Program-made: the position numbers and the translations under genes
Shown: one piece after another, positions 48,201 through 63,200 of the stretch
How positions within the stretch are numbered: the stretch's first letter is position 1
How the letters are laid out: each line of letters starts with the position of its first letter
Notes under the pieces: generated by a model
The model's input: the letters and a program-made list of their open reading frames with translations, nothing else
Databases searched by the model: none
Told to the model about the DNA's origin: nothing
Origin: Orthonyx spaldingii
Lineage: Eukaryota > Chordata > Aves > Passeriformes > Orthonychidae
Assembly (NCBI GenBank): GCA_013397795.1
Contig: VZTJ01004020.1
Coordinates: 62,001 to 126,000 of the forward strand
DNA: 64,000 bases
Direction: 5' to 3'

Positions 48201-51200
48201 CTTTTGCTTTTTAATCAAATGAGTTGTTCAGAGAGTTCCAAGGAAAGGATAGATGATGTCTGCTGGGGCATGAAATCCTCAGCACCTCCGAGGTATGTAA
48301 GTAATTACATGATTACAACTTTATTGATTCAATTTTGCTTAGATCCATCATTGTAGTGACAAGACAAAGGTACTTCATTGTGCTTGGTAGTAAACTGCTT
48401 TTCTTTCGGCTCCTATTCTGTTTAAATTGCTTTTCTTTGGGCTCTTATTCCATTAGCTTGTTACAGAATTTTATTTAGCTGACTTTACAGAGGTGTCAGT
48501 TTGCTTCACTGAAGCAGTATCTGATCTGAAAACCTCATGAATATGTAGGTTTGGAGTTGCCTGATTACAGAGAGCCTGTTACTGGATCACATAGTACTTA
48601 AAAACTCGCTGCCTTGGTTCCCTTTTTTCCCCCACTCTTGAAGAGACATAAGGAAGCAGTTTTGTACATTAGTGCTATACCCCATTTATTAAACAAAACA
48701 GCTGTAGTGCTGGATCTGATCATTTGGGAAGTTTGGAGTTGACTTGCTCTTGTACCTTGTCATGTGATTTATCACTAAGTTATACACAAAGTGTGGTTAT
48801 GTAATCTTGAGCACTTTAGCCTTCAGTTCTCACTTGAAGTTTCCAGCTGTTCTAATGACTTCATAACACTAACTTTAACATTCACACTTAAAAAAGATAA
48901 TAAAGATGTTCTTGAAACCATTTAAGCCTATCTCAAGTGCCAGATGACTAGGAACTTGCTACTGGAACTGTCACTATTTTAGCTAAACGTGCTGCAATTT
49001 AACCTTGAACCTATTATGCCTGGGAAATGGTATGCAAATGCCTCAGTTAAGAGAACAAGAAACCTGAATGGAATAATACAATTCTGAAATCTCTTCTTTA
49101 ATAGTTCTGTTTCTGTAAGATACTCTGAGTCTCTCTGAAACTCTCTAAGGTTCCTCCTGAGAAAGTCTGCACTACTTCTTATAAGGGAACACAGCCTTCA
49201 GGGTAGTGTAGTACAGGTAACTATTACTCCAGCAAAATTGAGTTAATGAGAAATAATGTATCTTGATGAAGATTGTCATTTGGCAAATAGACAAACCTTG
49301 CCTTGGCAAGACCTCAATTAATGAGTTAGGCACTAGTAAGAAGCTTTTTATTCTCTAAGAATAGCATCTTTCACGTTTCACCTTCCAGTAAACAGATCTG
49401 GGTTGAGAATACTACGCTTGACTGGTTAACTTGGCTTTCACAAAGTTTTATCAAATCAACTTTTAATGTCCTTTTTACTTCTGAGTAGTTTTGTCAAACA
49501 AAATCAGAATTTAAATAGTATGAAACTGGAATCTCTTACTGATGAATTATAATGGCAGCCTTCATAAATCATAATGTTTTTATCCAGTCATTTTTTCTGA
49601 CTTGCACCTCTTGTATAAACAGCTTTTGCAGATCTAGTCTCTGACATTGTGTAAGCAGCTGTAGAAGTAGTTATATGATAGTCTCTGTATATCACGCTTT
49701 ACATTAAAACTTACTTTCAAGCTATGGTGTGTTACTTGTCCATTCCACAGCAGTCCTTGTGATAGCTACTTCAGTTACATAGCAATAGAGTAGACTCTCA
49801 AATGCTTAGCTACACCAATATTAAATGAGTACTGCTTCTTCTGCTGCATGTGTATATGCAAAGAAGCAATTTATCTTTCCTGTGAGAAGGGTAAGCGTTA
49901 GTCTCTCTGGTTTTGCTTTGGTTAAATGCTGCTTTTCTCTGGCTCTCCAGTAACAGTACTTGCATAGGAAACCTGAACTTCTCCATCTTTCTGTGGCTTA
50001 AATCATTTGAAAAGAAAAAGAAAACTTAAACTTAGCCTTGTTACAACAATCAGAACTGTCGCTTCACACCGAAAACAGGGAGTTCCTTGTTCACATCAGT
50101 AATTTTGAAGGCTTGACCTTGACTATTGGATGACCAAGATAACTTAGTAAGATGAAGTCCAAAATACAAAAAAGGAAATTTTCAAACTTAACACCTATAC
50201 ATTGCTTTACTATATCTGTCTTTGCTTTTTCATAAGTAAAAGATAAAAACATTTGCCAGTAGTACTGAGGAGTTTTTTCTTTCGTTTGCAGTAAAAGGGT
50301 ACCAGGATAAAAGAGCAGCTTTCTAGGCTCCAGTTTTATATTGGGTGAGAAAGTAGCTTGTCTAGGAAACCACTTATGTGCATCTTGGCCTCTGTTAAGA
50401 TGACTTTTTTCCTGAAGAGCCTAGGCTTCTGACATGACCTGAAGGTTCTTCTATAGGGAAGCTTTTAATGGGAGAACCTCTTCATTGGTAATTTTTTTTT
50501 TTATACCAAGGAGCATTGGGTTAAATAATCATGTATCTGGAATAACTATTTAATTATCTACAACTTAGATCTATGAGTTGTTGGATTTTGAAGAATCAAG
50601 ATATTGAGGAGGATTTGGAACTTCCGAGAGGAAATGGACTTAATGTCTGGGGTTTTATGCGTAATCCAGGGCCTCTGCATTATTCCTACCTTCAGATATT
50701 TCCAGGGTTATATTTGCTGTATCATCCTTTGTCTGTTCAGGAGCACACAATCCTTAAGTAGTACTAAGCACTAGGGATTTTGTCTCGGCCCAATTAAGAA
50801 AGCTCCTAACAGTTCACGTGTTACTGAAATCAGTGGACTAGGGCAGGAAAACAGTGCCACCTTTTTTCATGTGCTTGAGAAGTGGGGAGGAGAAACATGC
50901 TCTAGGAAACTGGAGTTTGAGAAAGAAGCCTGAATAGGTGAGATTTCCCAGACACCAGTTAGGTTGTAATGAATGTGTAGACTGATCCTCTCTCATCCAG
51001 AGACTGTTGCATGTGAGATGTGTTCGACTTATGATTTGAAGCAAGTAGCTGCAATAGTCATTTGGCCACTTCTGCAACACCTGGGTCTTGAACTGTTCAA
51101 TGGCCAGGCTCAGAACAGATGCAGCAAGGCCCTTAGTAGTAGTAACCTGAGCATTCCTGCGGAGGAAAGAGGGACAGAGGAGCAAGAGAAGAATGAATCA

Positions 51201-54200
51201 CAATAAGAGAAACAGTCTCATTGATTAATTTCAATAGGAAGCTGGACATTTGTAAAATGCTGAAAAATTAGGAAAGTTTTGCATTTAGGAAGCTGTATTT
51301 TTGGTATTTCACCAGGTTCTTGAGTTTTATCTTTTGGCTTAAGTAATTACAAGCTTGGGGGGCTCCTGTTTTGTCAGGACAATGGCTTTATATGATTGCA
51401 AGTCTTCAAGAAGGCAAACTTCATACTTTCAGGAGTATTTGTGCTCCAGTTCTGGGATAGGAACTCCAGAAAATGATTGCAGTTATGAAATGGTGCCTCT
51501 GTTTTCAAGTAACTAAACCAATGACTGAATAAGGTGGCAGGCAAGAAATATCATGCCCTGATGGGAAAAGAATGGCAATATAAAACTACTGCTCTGTAGT
51601 GAAAAAGTATCAGGCATCTGGAGTAAGGTATAAGTAATCCATTTTATCTTTGAAAGATGATATCTTGGCCTGATAGATTGGCTGATGTTAATATGGACCT
51701 TAACAAAGCAGGGAGATGGACAGTCACCAACTGTATGAAATTTAACAAGGGCAAGTGCCAGATTCTGCACCTGGGATGGGCAACCCTGGGTGCATGGGCA
51801 GACTGGGGAATGAGAGGCTGGAAAGCAGCACCACAGAAAGGGAGCTGGGGGTCCTGGCTGATGGCAAATTGAACATGGGCCAGCAGTGCCCTGGCAGCCA
51901 GGAGGGCCTGCCCTGTCCTGGGGGGCACCAGGCACAGCATTGGGCAAGGGAGGGGATTGTCCCGCTCTGCTCTGCACTGGGGCGGCCTCACCTCCAGTGC
52001 TGGGGGCAGTTTTGGGTGGTACAGTATAAAACAGACATTGAGCTGTTACAGAGTGTCCAAAGGAGGCCTATGAGGATGGTGAAAGGTCTGGAGAGGAAGC
52101 CGTGTGAGGAGCACCTGAGGCTGCTTGGTCTGTTCAGTCTGGAGGAAAGGAGACTGAGGGGAGGTCTCAGACTCATTGTGGTCTTCAACATCCTCTTGAG
52201 GGCAAGCAGAGGAGCAGGTACTGATGTCTTTGCTCTTGTGACCACTGAGAGGACCTGGGGTAATGGCCTGAAGCTGAGTCAGGGGAGGTTTAGGTTGGAT
52301 ATCAGGAAAAGGCTCTTGATCTAGTTCAGTGCTGAGCATTGGAACCTGCTCAGCAGGGAAGCGGTCACAGCACCAAGCCTGACAGAGTTCAAGAAGTGTT
52401 TGGACAATGCCCTCAGGCACATGATGGAATTCTTGAGGTGTCTTGTGCAGGGCCAGGAGTTGGACTCAATGATCCTCATAAGTCCCTTCCAACTCAGCGT
52501 ACCCTATGATTCTGTGGAGGTTATCAATTCAGTTAAAAGTCTACTAGGCTAAAGTAGTCCTTCATTGAATGGCATCACCTAATCATTCAAGATGGGAAAC
52601 TGTTTGTCATTTTTCTCTAGCACAGGGGTCAGGGATGTCCAAATGCTTAGTAAAAAGTGGCGTTTGCATTCAGAAATGCTGGTTCAGGCTTGAACTGACT
52701 CATGGCTCCTTCATGTGGCATTCCGTGGAGCTGCAGTTGGAAACGACTTGTTACTAAGGATTGTGGGCTGCATTTTTTTCACTGTTAAATTCCCCGGAAG
52801 AATTTCCAGTAACTGCTTGCAGGACAGAGTAGACCAATGGGCTGGCCTTTCTAGGGGGATGACCATTCCTGCAATACAGTACAGCAAATGCCTCAGTTAT
52901 TATAGTGCAACAAATTAGAGGTAGGAAGAAATGGTTCTAGAAGTCTGTTCTAAGGAGAAAACAGATACCAGAAACTTAGGCTACTGCTTCCAGGTGGCAT
53001 TGTGATGGTATTTTTGAAGTAGAGTATTTAAATGTTCACCTAGGATATTCTGGGGTTTTGCTACTTGGTTTGAGAAATGTAAGGATAGTAAGTTTCCATG
53101 GGATGAGGGGGAAGCATAATTTAAGGTATCATCTAGGTACTTGATTAAAACAAAATATAATTAAATGTTAATTAATCCCATACCTGCCTTCTGTTCCTCT
53201 GGTTTCCACCTCTGTTATAAATGACTGTGTCTCTTAACTGGCTTAAGCTTCAGAGGCATTCCAATTTCTTACTTTATTTAAATGCTTTGTTAAAATATCT
53301 AGATGTAAAAGAGATGGAAGTAAAGTGATATCGGATGAAGTGTTGTCAGTGACTATCATATAATAAGATTTGACTTTTCTTATGTTGATCTTCAAGTTTT
53401 GCCAAATAAAATTTAGTCAGAGGGTGATTTGGTGTGTCATTTCATCCCCATCTGTATATGCTGCCCATTTCCCATATGCCACTTACATTTACTCAAAATT
53501 CTAGTCTTAAGATGAAAATCCTTTGGGTGAGTCAGAATCAAGTGTCACTAATTCAAGTATAAAAATGGCCTTTTATAGAAAAAGTGATGAGGGTGCATAG
53601 GATTAAATCCTTCTGCTTAAACATGTCAGAAACTGTATTTAGGTCTAGGGATGTAAACTGAAGAAAGATTTAGTAGATCAGAATTCAATGACTTCAGTAC
53701 AGAGCCTTGTATTATCTTTCAGAGAACTCTTTTGATCTGAAGGTTTGTAAAACACTTGTTTCAATTAACCCCATTAAAGAAAGGATAAATAACTTATTCC
53801 AATTTAGAGGTATTAAATGGAGAAAGGTTTTTTTACACGCATTATTTTAACTTTCTGCCTCACATGTCAACCACAATGTTTTATCAGCAAAGCCAATGGC
53901 TGGTTTATACTGCCTATATGGTGTTAGGGAAATAACTTGGGAATTGCCAGTGGTTTTGTGTATGGGTAGTAATGCTGATGCAGCAGTGACCAAAAGCACC
54001 TTTCCTTTGATTGTGTTTGGATTCTGAGAAATATCTTCTTTCTGCAGCATAGACAAACTGGGGCCGTACCAGAGTCTTAAACACAGGTACTTCTACTCCC
54101 CACTCCACCATGTTAAGAGAAACACAGGATTCTTAATGGTAATAAGTGATGGAGAAATAGTCAGAGATTGTGACATCTTCAGCTTGGTGGCTGAGAGAAG

Positions 54201-57200
54201 CTGAATAGCTTCATTTTATGGAAATACAATTACATCCTGGATAGACTCAAATATATTTTATCCTTATACCCACCAAAATAGTAATTTGTCTTGTGGATAA
54301 ATCTGTAAATTGATTTTCATGTACTTTTCCTACACTGCTGTTTGAATTTAATCACATGGAAAAATAGAAGTGGGTATATGACTTCATATTGATGTACTTC
54401 TAGCAAATGAATTGTAATAAAAACTTATCCTAAAGCATGACTGTACTTCTTCAGTTCTTTAGATGAACTGTGTATTCAGTTATATCTTTCAGATACTTTT
54501 CTAACAATGGTTTTTAAAAAAATATTCTGTGTTACAGTAACTATCCCATTCCATATTTTTCCACAATACTTTAAAAATTATTTTTCCAAAATAGTTTTAA
54601 TAACATAAATTTTATTCTTCCATCATATATTTAAGTGAAAGAATGCTCCAAAGTTAATGGAGTAAGATAGGGTGGGGGTGTTTGTTTTATGTGTTAGTGT
54701 AGCTGTATGGGAGGAGGTGTTAGGAAGCCTTCTATGTAACTTTTGTAGTAGCTACATTCACTCCAGTGTTGTTAGAGCTCCAGATTTAACTTCTTAACTC
54801 GTACTTGTTCTTAGAATGTGTTTATTTCATCTCTGTGAAAAACTATATGGAGGGTTTTGTTTTAAAAAATAACTATAACTGTTGCCTATATCTGGCAGAC
54901 TTATCTAAGGGAAGATGAGGAATTCTGAAGTTAAACCCTGCCTTAGTGGTGCTGCAGTTTTCTCTTGGTTTAGTTAACTTCTGTCTGACCTGCAAATGAA
55001 GTTCTAGTAGTTGGACAGTTTGGTCTTTTCCCCAGCTAATTAGTTTCTGTATTTACATAATAACATTTTTTGCTTAAGGGCTAAACTGAGTCTTAACTAA
55101 CACTTGTGTTGTTACTTGATATTGTAAAGTAGCTGATACTGAAATAGCATTGGTGTGGCAGGAAGGCTACTTGTCTTGGAGAGGGATCAAACTAATAATT
55201 GTCTCTTTTTGCACTGGTCTTGGCTTTCATGTTTGAGAGAATGTGGGGAGGAGGATATTAATGATGTTATAAGCACTAAAAGAAAAAAGCACTCGTAATT
55301 TGTTATTGTGTCTGCTCAGAATAGCAGAATGGATGAAGCCAGAAGGCACCACTGCAGATACGTAATGCAACCCCTGGGCTCAAAGCAAGGTTGACAAGAG
55401 CAGGTTGTTCAGATCCTTGTACAATTTTGTTGTGACTTTACCACCTCTCTGTGCAAGAGCACGAACCTCTCTTGCTTCCCACTGTTTGACTGCTCTCAAA
55501 GTGAAAGTTTTCTTTTTATGTTCAACTGGAATCTAATTAGTTTTCCTGAAAAATAAACCCTTTGCCGTGGGGAAGAAAGCTTGATAGGTACCACCATCTA
55601 TTCTATCATGTAATTTCAGTAACTTTTTACTCCTTCAAAGACTGTAAGTCCAGAACAGCTTTTTCCTTTGTGATTCCCCAAATAGAATGCATTCAGATGC
55701 CGATGCCTTGTTTTGTTTGTTAGCAGGCAAGAAGCTTCCTGTCCCTTTTATCAAAAAGACCTAAGGCAGATCAGATTAAAGCAGTTTAAGTTATAGTCCA
55801 TTCTCACTGTAATTCATGTGTGCCTCAACAAATTTGCATAGACCATAAGGATTTTTATACACAAAAGGAGAATTACTAGAGGAAGTTCGCAGCTTAAATT
55901 TTGAGCAATTTTGCACAATTGATGGAGAAGAAGAAAGCTCTAGAAGAGGCTACTGGTACTTGTAAAGGTAAAACCTCTATAAAGGGTAGATAGGCGGAGC
56001 ACTGTGAATCCCTACCAGGAACTCCTGTCGTGCAATACTTTTTCTGTACAGACTCCTGCTGCTAGCTCTTACCTTAAGGCCAGAGATTGTTGCTTCAAAG
56101 ATAACACAGTTTAAAAATGTAGAAGAAGAGAGAAACAAGAACAATGAGAAGTTGATGTTTAGAACATGAAATAAATAATAAATTGGAAGAAGAGCCTAGA
56201 GGCAAGAGGATTTGGGGGACCAAAGGAAACAGATATAAAATGTGTATGTAATATCTAATCTCTGGAATAGTGGAGGAAGGGATATAAAGAACTGAGCTTA
56301 AATTTCAGACAGAGATCAAGACTGGATGTTATTAAATAAATTTTATTACCCATAAGAAATTTTATTTAGCTTATTCTGATAGTATGTAATGATATTTTGT
56401 CATCTTAAGCAGTTCTAGAATCTTTAGGATGACATCAGCATGGTTTAAATGTCGATCATGTCTTCAACTTCTTCACTCAGGTTTTTACCAAAACCAGACT
56501 GAATATCATGGGATGAATAAAAAGATTCTGTAGTTAGTGTGTGTATATAATGGGAAAGATAGTTACTGGAATATCTTAAACAGAAGCTACAAATAAGTTT
56601 AAATTAATTGTTACTATTGTCCTTTTAAATTGAGCAATAAAGGACTTACCTGTTGTTCCATGTGTATCCTTGATTTCCAGTTTTAATTATCAACAACATA
56701 CATGTTGAAATTTGCTTAGCTCTTTCGTATAAATAACACTGGTTTTTGTTTTTTCCCCAGTTTCTATGGAGATTTTGGACCTTTAAATTTGGCAATGTTA
56801 TACAGATACTGCTGTAAACTAAACAAGAAATTAAAGGTAAGCTTTGTTTAAAAACAACATTCCTATATTTTTGTATTTTCAAATTGAAATAAAATTAGCC
56901 AGTGTGAAAGTGGTTGTTACGTGCTCACTAGCTAGATGGTTACTGCTAAGCTTTAAGGATATTCTTTGTTCTGAGTTCTTTTCCCTTTGAAGAGTGAAAG
57001 AAATTAATGTGCCCTCCTTTTGGCTTAGGAGGTGAGGCAGGTGACTGAAGGCTGTGTTCATCTTTTTGCATAATTTTAACACTTTGAAGACAATAGTAAC
57101 AAAAGCCACTGGTTGTGTCATGAATTTGCAGCTAATGAATGTGTATGCTGGTCTGAATAACCGAAAAAATAGGTACTCAAAGAATAAAACATGGGTCCTG

Positions 57201-60200
57201 AAATCACACTGTTTAAAGGAAGTCTCAGTGGAAAAGGGGACGGGGCAGAGTGAGAAACAGAAGGCCTTGGTACTATGACAGCACTGCTTGGCAGTAACCA
57301 AAGCATGGGTGTGTTATCAACACAGTTTTGATGACAAATATAAACCCCAGACCCACTGAACTTATGTACAGCTGCAGACTCAACCTTCTCCAGATATCTG
57401 TGAGGAAGAGATTTGCAGCATGTATAGAAAATCTGTCAGCTGCAAGAAATGAAACACATGTTCTAACTCCAAAATACTAATTCATATAACTTGTGGGCAA
57501 ATAGTAGGGGAAACCCTTCACTAAATATTACAGATTGAAAATCTTTTATATTATAAAATATTAGACCTGTTACTGACAGAAGGGAAAAATGGGACAATAG
57601 ATATGATTGCTTTGGCCACTGTTAAGAGGGTCCCTTTATTGAAAATGACATTGTGTCTGGGGCACAAATGAAACCCTTCAGTTGATTCATGCTATCTGCT
57701 GCTTTCAGGGGCATGCTGAATTCCATGTGTTCTTAAGAGGAACTTCTGCAAATTGAGGGGCTTGTAGAGTTGCTATAAATTTCTTGGCAAAAGTGCTTCC
57801 AGAGAAAATTTACATTGCTTTTTACTTTAAAAAGATATTTCTAAAGATAAAAAATTAAATTCTACTATTTGTAATTTTGAATGCCTGTACTTGTATTGGG
57901 AAAACACTGGATTTGCCATTTGATAATACCAGATACCTTACAAATACATTATCACCCTATTTTGCACTGCCACTGTCCCATTCAAACACATGACCAATGA
58001 TTCTCACTCAGTAGGAATCTATTTATTTCCACATTAATTCTGCTATTTGTGACCTTATATTTGAGTTATTAAAAACTGGAGAATGCTTACTCTGTCAATC
58101 AGTTACTCCAGAGAAAAACCAATAATAAACCTACTATTCTAACTTCACTGTGCCCATGGGAACTAGAGAGATCAGTTCTGTCTTTCCCAGATTCAGATTG
58201 AGACTGTGATCAGTTTGGGACCTTAGTACAATCTCATGTGTTACTGTATGCCTTCAGTCTTCAATCTAGGTACCAAGAGTTTCACCCACAAAATAAGTAT
58301 GCAACTAATAAACATCTCAGGGGGATTTTAATGGTTGGGTATTAAACAGGAATGTGTCTGCAGTCTTTATACTTGCTGTGAGACCATCGTCTTGCTCATT
58401 GAATGAGGCAAGCTGATTGTCAGAAGTGGCTTGTAAGCATGATGATGAAGATTGGATGTTATGATGGCAAAAGTAAACAAGGAAGCTCAATTGGAACTGA
58501 ACTATTAACCTTGATATCTGCAGGGTTGGTTTAGCAAACTGTAATGTCATTTTAAAGTAACTTCTCTATTTTTTAAAAAGAGTGAATGTACTTGCACTGC
58601 TGGGTGAAGGGTACAGCTGGCCAGGACCAGGACAGAGAAGTCTCCACTGGGAGGAAGTGCAGTTTGTTGCTGCTGGCTTGCCAGAGGCTAATTTCAAATA
58701 GGTTAAATTAAACTCCTAGTGCATGAGAGAGAAGGGTAACCTGGTAGTGCAACCACTTGAAAGTAATACCTGGAATCAAACAGCTAAAGCTTGGAATACT
58801 GCCAGAGTGGTGTAGAAACTTACACATGAATAGACTCCAGTCTGGCTGATCGGCACTACCCCTGGGGTAGGTCAGTGCTGCTAATGTAGGCTTTGCTCTT
58901 CTTGTAGTTAAAATACGTGCCACACTCTGTCCTACTTTAGATACCATCTGCAGTGGGTAAGTAGGCTTGTAAGACCGAGTCCCAGGGCTGCAGCCTGTCT
59001 CTGCATGTGTATTTGCATGCCTCAGAGGAGTGCATCTGCTGGGTGCTGTAGGCCTAGCTGCAGTGGCTGCTGCTCAGCCTCCCTAGGTGAGAATTACAGA
59101 GTCACCATTTCTATGCCTCATTCTCTCGTGTCTGTCCTTCACAAGTGTCTCCAAGGTGTTCTGGGGCCTGAGCTAGTGTGTTCACAAGTTCATGACCTGT
59201 GACTTGTCTGCCCTGCAGCAGCAAAAGTGTGGTAATTGTCATGTGGCACCAGGTGGTGTGTAAGCAGCCTGTGATGAGTGTTTGGAGATGGGAAGTGCAG
59301 ATTGGGCTAAGGACAGAGAGAGTCCTATTGGGAAACTGCTGCTTGCAGTTGCAGGGCACTTAAGGGTGCCCTGTGACCAGCAGCAGGAGTTGTTAGATCA
59401 TAGGAAGTAAAAGAGACTGCAGATTATCATGGGATGGTTGGTATTGCCATACTTGCAAAACTTTTAGGACCCTGAAGCAATCATAGTGCTTAAGCTTAGA
59501 TGATTTGGTGTACTTGGTGGGTAAGCACTTAATGTACTTTTCTTAAGAAACAGAGTCTTGAAGTATGGCACAAAAAGAAATTATTCACAAATGTGATGGT
59601 TTTGGCAAGGATATGGTGTGTCAAAAGGAATTTAAGACTTAGACTTCTTCAATTTTAAAACTTCTATGGATAGGAACAGGAGAAATAAAAGTATAAGACC
59701 TCATTAAAACAAGAAAGCCCCACAAACCTCCCTTTCAAATGTTTCAGCTATATCAGTTTCTATTTTGGGGGAGAAGTTCAACATGGAGGCAGTGTTCTGC
59801 TTTCCTCTCTCCTTTCTTGGGGGACTGGTGAGGAAGAAGGATGCCAGTTTGAAATATGCTAATGGCAGACCAACATTTTAAAGTAAACTGTTGTAATGTT
59901 ATGCTGACTGATTTTTTAAAATATTAAGTAGTTCTGTTCTGAAGAGGTGAAGAATTTTGGATATCCATTTGCCAAGAAAGTCTGAGGCAAATTTTTGGCT
60001 ATGCCTTACAGGAAAACCTTTCTGATCTTGTTGTAATTTTTCAATTGCTGATTGCTGTGAAGATGATTTTCACTATCCAAGTCAATAGCAAGGAAAAATG
60101 CTTGTCTGTGCTGTCTTCTTACTTGTTATTTGAATTCTGTTCAAGGGAAAAAAACACTTGACTAAGCAACTGGGCTTCATTTATGAAAAAAATTTTTTCT

Positions 60201-63200
60201 TGTTTTTAAGTAAGTCTGATTTCATAAAAGTTGCTTGTAAAAAGTGTTGTGTTTTATCTATGCATAGCCTTACACATTCTCAATAAATTAAGGAGCAGAA
60301 GTAATCAGGGAGTGTTGCTGATATAAATGATACAAGTGTTGAAGATCAAAGGCAGGAGAGGAAAGGTACTGGCAGGCTTATAAACTATGGGGTTAACATT
60401 TTTTATATGCTAACTGTATTGCTGCTGAATCAGAGAGGGGTTCGGCTTATTTATTTTTTTGTTATAATATAAATAAACTGCTGGGCATACACATGGAACT
60501 ATAGTAATTGCAAAGCATCTCCTTTAGGACAGCCTAGATTTTGAGGCAGGGTTGCATGCACATGTTTAAATTAATTATTTTCTATTAAATTTGCCAGTCT
60601 TGTATTCACTGCTCTTTATATGTACATATTACCTGTATATACACCTGTATATACATAAAAGTAGAATTTGCATAGATCTAGGCTTATTAAACATGTTGAA
60701 GTAATTTCTTGCTTGAACAGTGCAACTATGTTAAACCATATCCGTTATATAAAATACTGTCAAATAATACAGTGATTTTACACAGCTGTCAATCTAGTAA
60801 TTGTCCACTATGGCACTTTCTAATCCTGTCATCAATTTCTCTACAAGTAAATCTCTCTTGAGATCTATAAGGAACTTTTAAAAAAGAAAAATGTAATCTT
60901 ACAGTGAAAGTAAATGTTCTGTAACCCTCTCATACATCTTATGAGTTAGTTTTATCACCTAAAGCAAAAACTGCTACACGTTCTGTGTAACCTCTGCTTT
61001 AATATCATAAGATTGTCTTCCAGTATGTTCCTCTGGGATGTATCTTGACAGATACAGTTGTGTTATACTGTTAAATTTTATCTTTTAATGATGTGTGAAA
61101 CTGATAAAATTTTCTTACTGGTAAAGAATATTTCTAGTGCTTCATAGTGTGTGCAACTTAGTTTTGTTGTGGGAAAAAAAAAGATTATTAGCAACTGTGT
61201 TATTTGCAACTATAGTTATTCCCTAGGTGACCTGTATTGAAAAAGTCCTTGATGAAACCTTCCTCGTTCTTCAGAGTTGTGCAATGCCTAAGGGAACTAA
61301 ACCCTAATCCATTCAGGTGGAGCTCTGGAGCTGTAAAAAGTCACCTGCCAAAACTGTTGTGAAAGCTTATCATTGAACCTGGCCAGAGGAGTAGACCTAG
61401 CCTATTAAATATGGTCAGAAAATCAGTATTTTTAAAAATAGATCACATAGCTTAGTTTCGATAATGAAAGTGTACTGAGTTGACAAATTGCACATTAATA
61501 TTAACAGATGCATTGCATTGATGCTTCCGCAAACACCTACCATAAAACTTAATTTTCTGTAACTAGTGTGCGAGTAAAAACAGTGATTTGTTTTATAGGC
61601 TTCTGAAAAGCTAAACTGTGCTGCTGTTTTCCACTGCTTGCTATGCTACAAGGCATTAATGTCAGTTTTCAATTTTGTGTTAAAACTTTAGTTGGGATTC
61701 TAAACACATTTAAATATTTCATATAACAAAGATTAAACCCTTACGTTTTGAAAATGGTGCAATAAAACTGATACATTGTTTTCATCTAAATATTCTGGAA
61801 ACTTCAGGTTATGGTTACTTCAGGTACAAAAGTGTCTCACAATTGAAATGACTTGATATACCCATATGATTAAAACATATTTTATTCTATAAAATAAAAC
61901 AAGAAATATGATCTTATTACATAGAAGTTGCTTCTCACTAGCTAGCTTTGCAGTTTAAAATAGTATTTTAGGTGAACTGTAAACTGCTGCAAAGAACTTT
62001 GCTTTAAAATAAGTAGTAGTCAATAAGTTATAATTGAAGTTCTGTCACTGTTGCATAACTACTGTAATCTTATCCCACCTACACATCATGGGTGGAATTG
62101 CAGTTAGAGAACACTAAAATTAAAAAATTGAGGAGGGGGAAGAAGGGATGAATCTTAAAGTACTGGGATTCATTTTGTCAAGTTTTAATAATAATTGAAT
62201 GCTTCACTAATTAAGTAACTACTTGTGCTTTGTATGTTTGCATATACACTGAGAGAGATGTTGCTGTTGGCCTCACAATACAACCACTTCCAATCAACAG
62301 CAACCAGCTATTTCAGGAGTTACAGTCCTATTTAGATACACTCAGTTACATTAACTCTTGCTCCTTCCACCTCTGGAAGTTGTGGCTTGTAAGACCAGAC
62401 TGGAAGGTACAGTTCAAACTGCAGCTAAAAGTGCTGGGAGGCTGGAATAAGAAACTCACTGTGGAACCTATGTCAGTTTTCTCCTGAGTTGATTGGCTAT
62501 TTGATTTTTTTTTTTTTTTTTTTTTTTTTTTAGGGTAGGGAGAAANATTCTGTAGTTAAAACTGTTCTAAAATTTGCGACAAGGTTTGAGATGAGAGTCG
62601 ACATTGACAGATTTCTGGAAGTGAAATACAGTTGGCACTACAAATGAAACACTACTCTCCAGCACTTATCTCCCCTCCCCAAGTGTCAACAGTGTCAAGA
62701 GTTAAAAACCTGAAGCTGGGTAACAACAGCACTGGGGTTAGGCCATCTTGTAGAATATGCAACTTTTAAAAGTAGAAAAATGCTTCAAATATTTAGAAAC
62801 AGAATCTAGTATGTCTGTTGATGACTTCCTCAAAACTGTAGGAGTACTGTAAAAATTGGTCAGGAGAAACATGCAGTAGTGTAGCAGAATATAATGGAAG
62901 TGTGGCAATTCATGAAGTGTAAAAAATTATTCATGCGGTAAATTGTCCAACTTGTCATTTTTAGGCAACAATATTGTCTCTCTCTGGCTTTAAATAGTTC
63001 TGCCACAGCTTGTCATTATTGTCCTTTTCTGGTGCTTGTTGATTTTGTTTTCAATGGGAGGTTTGTCCACAGGATTCTCAAACAGGCTTTTCTTCTTCCT
63101 AAAGAAGGAAGAATTGCAAGTGTTACTAGTTCTGTCTTTGCCTAGCCTTTTCTTCAGGCTTTTCTCTTATGCAATCTCTTCTTTCTCTTTTTTTTACCTT

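Larger units (their letters stand above)
45835..56760 (+). other. CDC14A: CDC14A intron 2 (10.9 kb)
   Basis: AT-rich intron with donor gtaagt and acceptor ttttccccag. It holds a poly-A tract at 47221-47238, a long CR1 copy at about 51655-52517, an unidentified coding-like relic at 53850-54115 and an old antisense CR1 at about 55330-55550. Nothing else was recognised. Confidence 0.8.

Noticed and set aside
51755..52324. 189-codon ORF as a host gene
   Set aside because: Its translation and flanks are the C-terminal remnant of CR1 pol within a 5'-truncated LINE.
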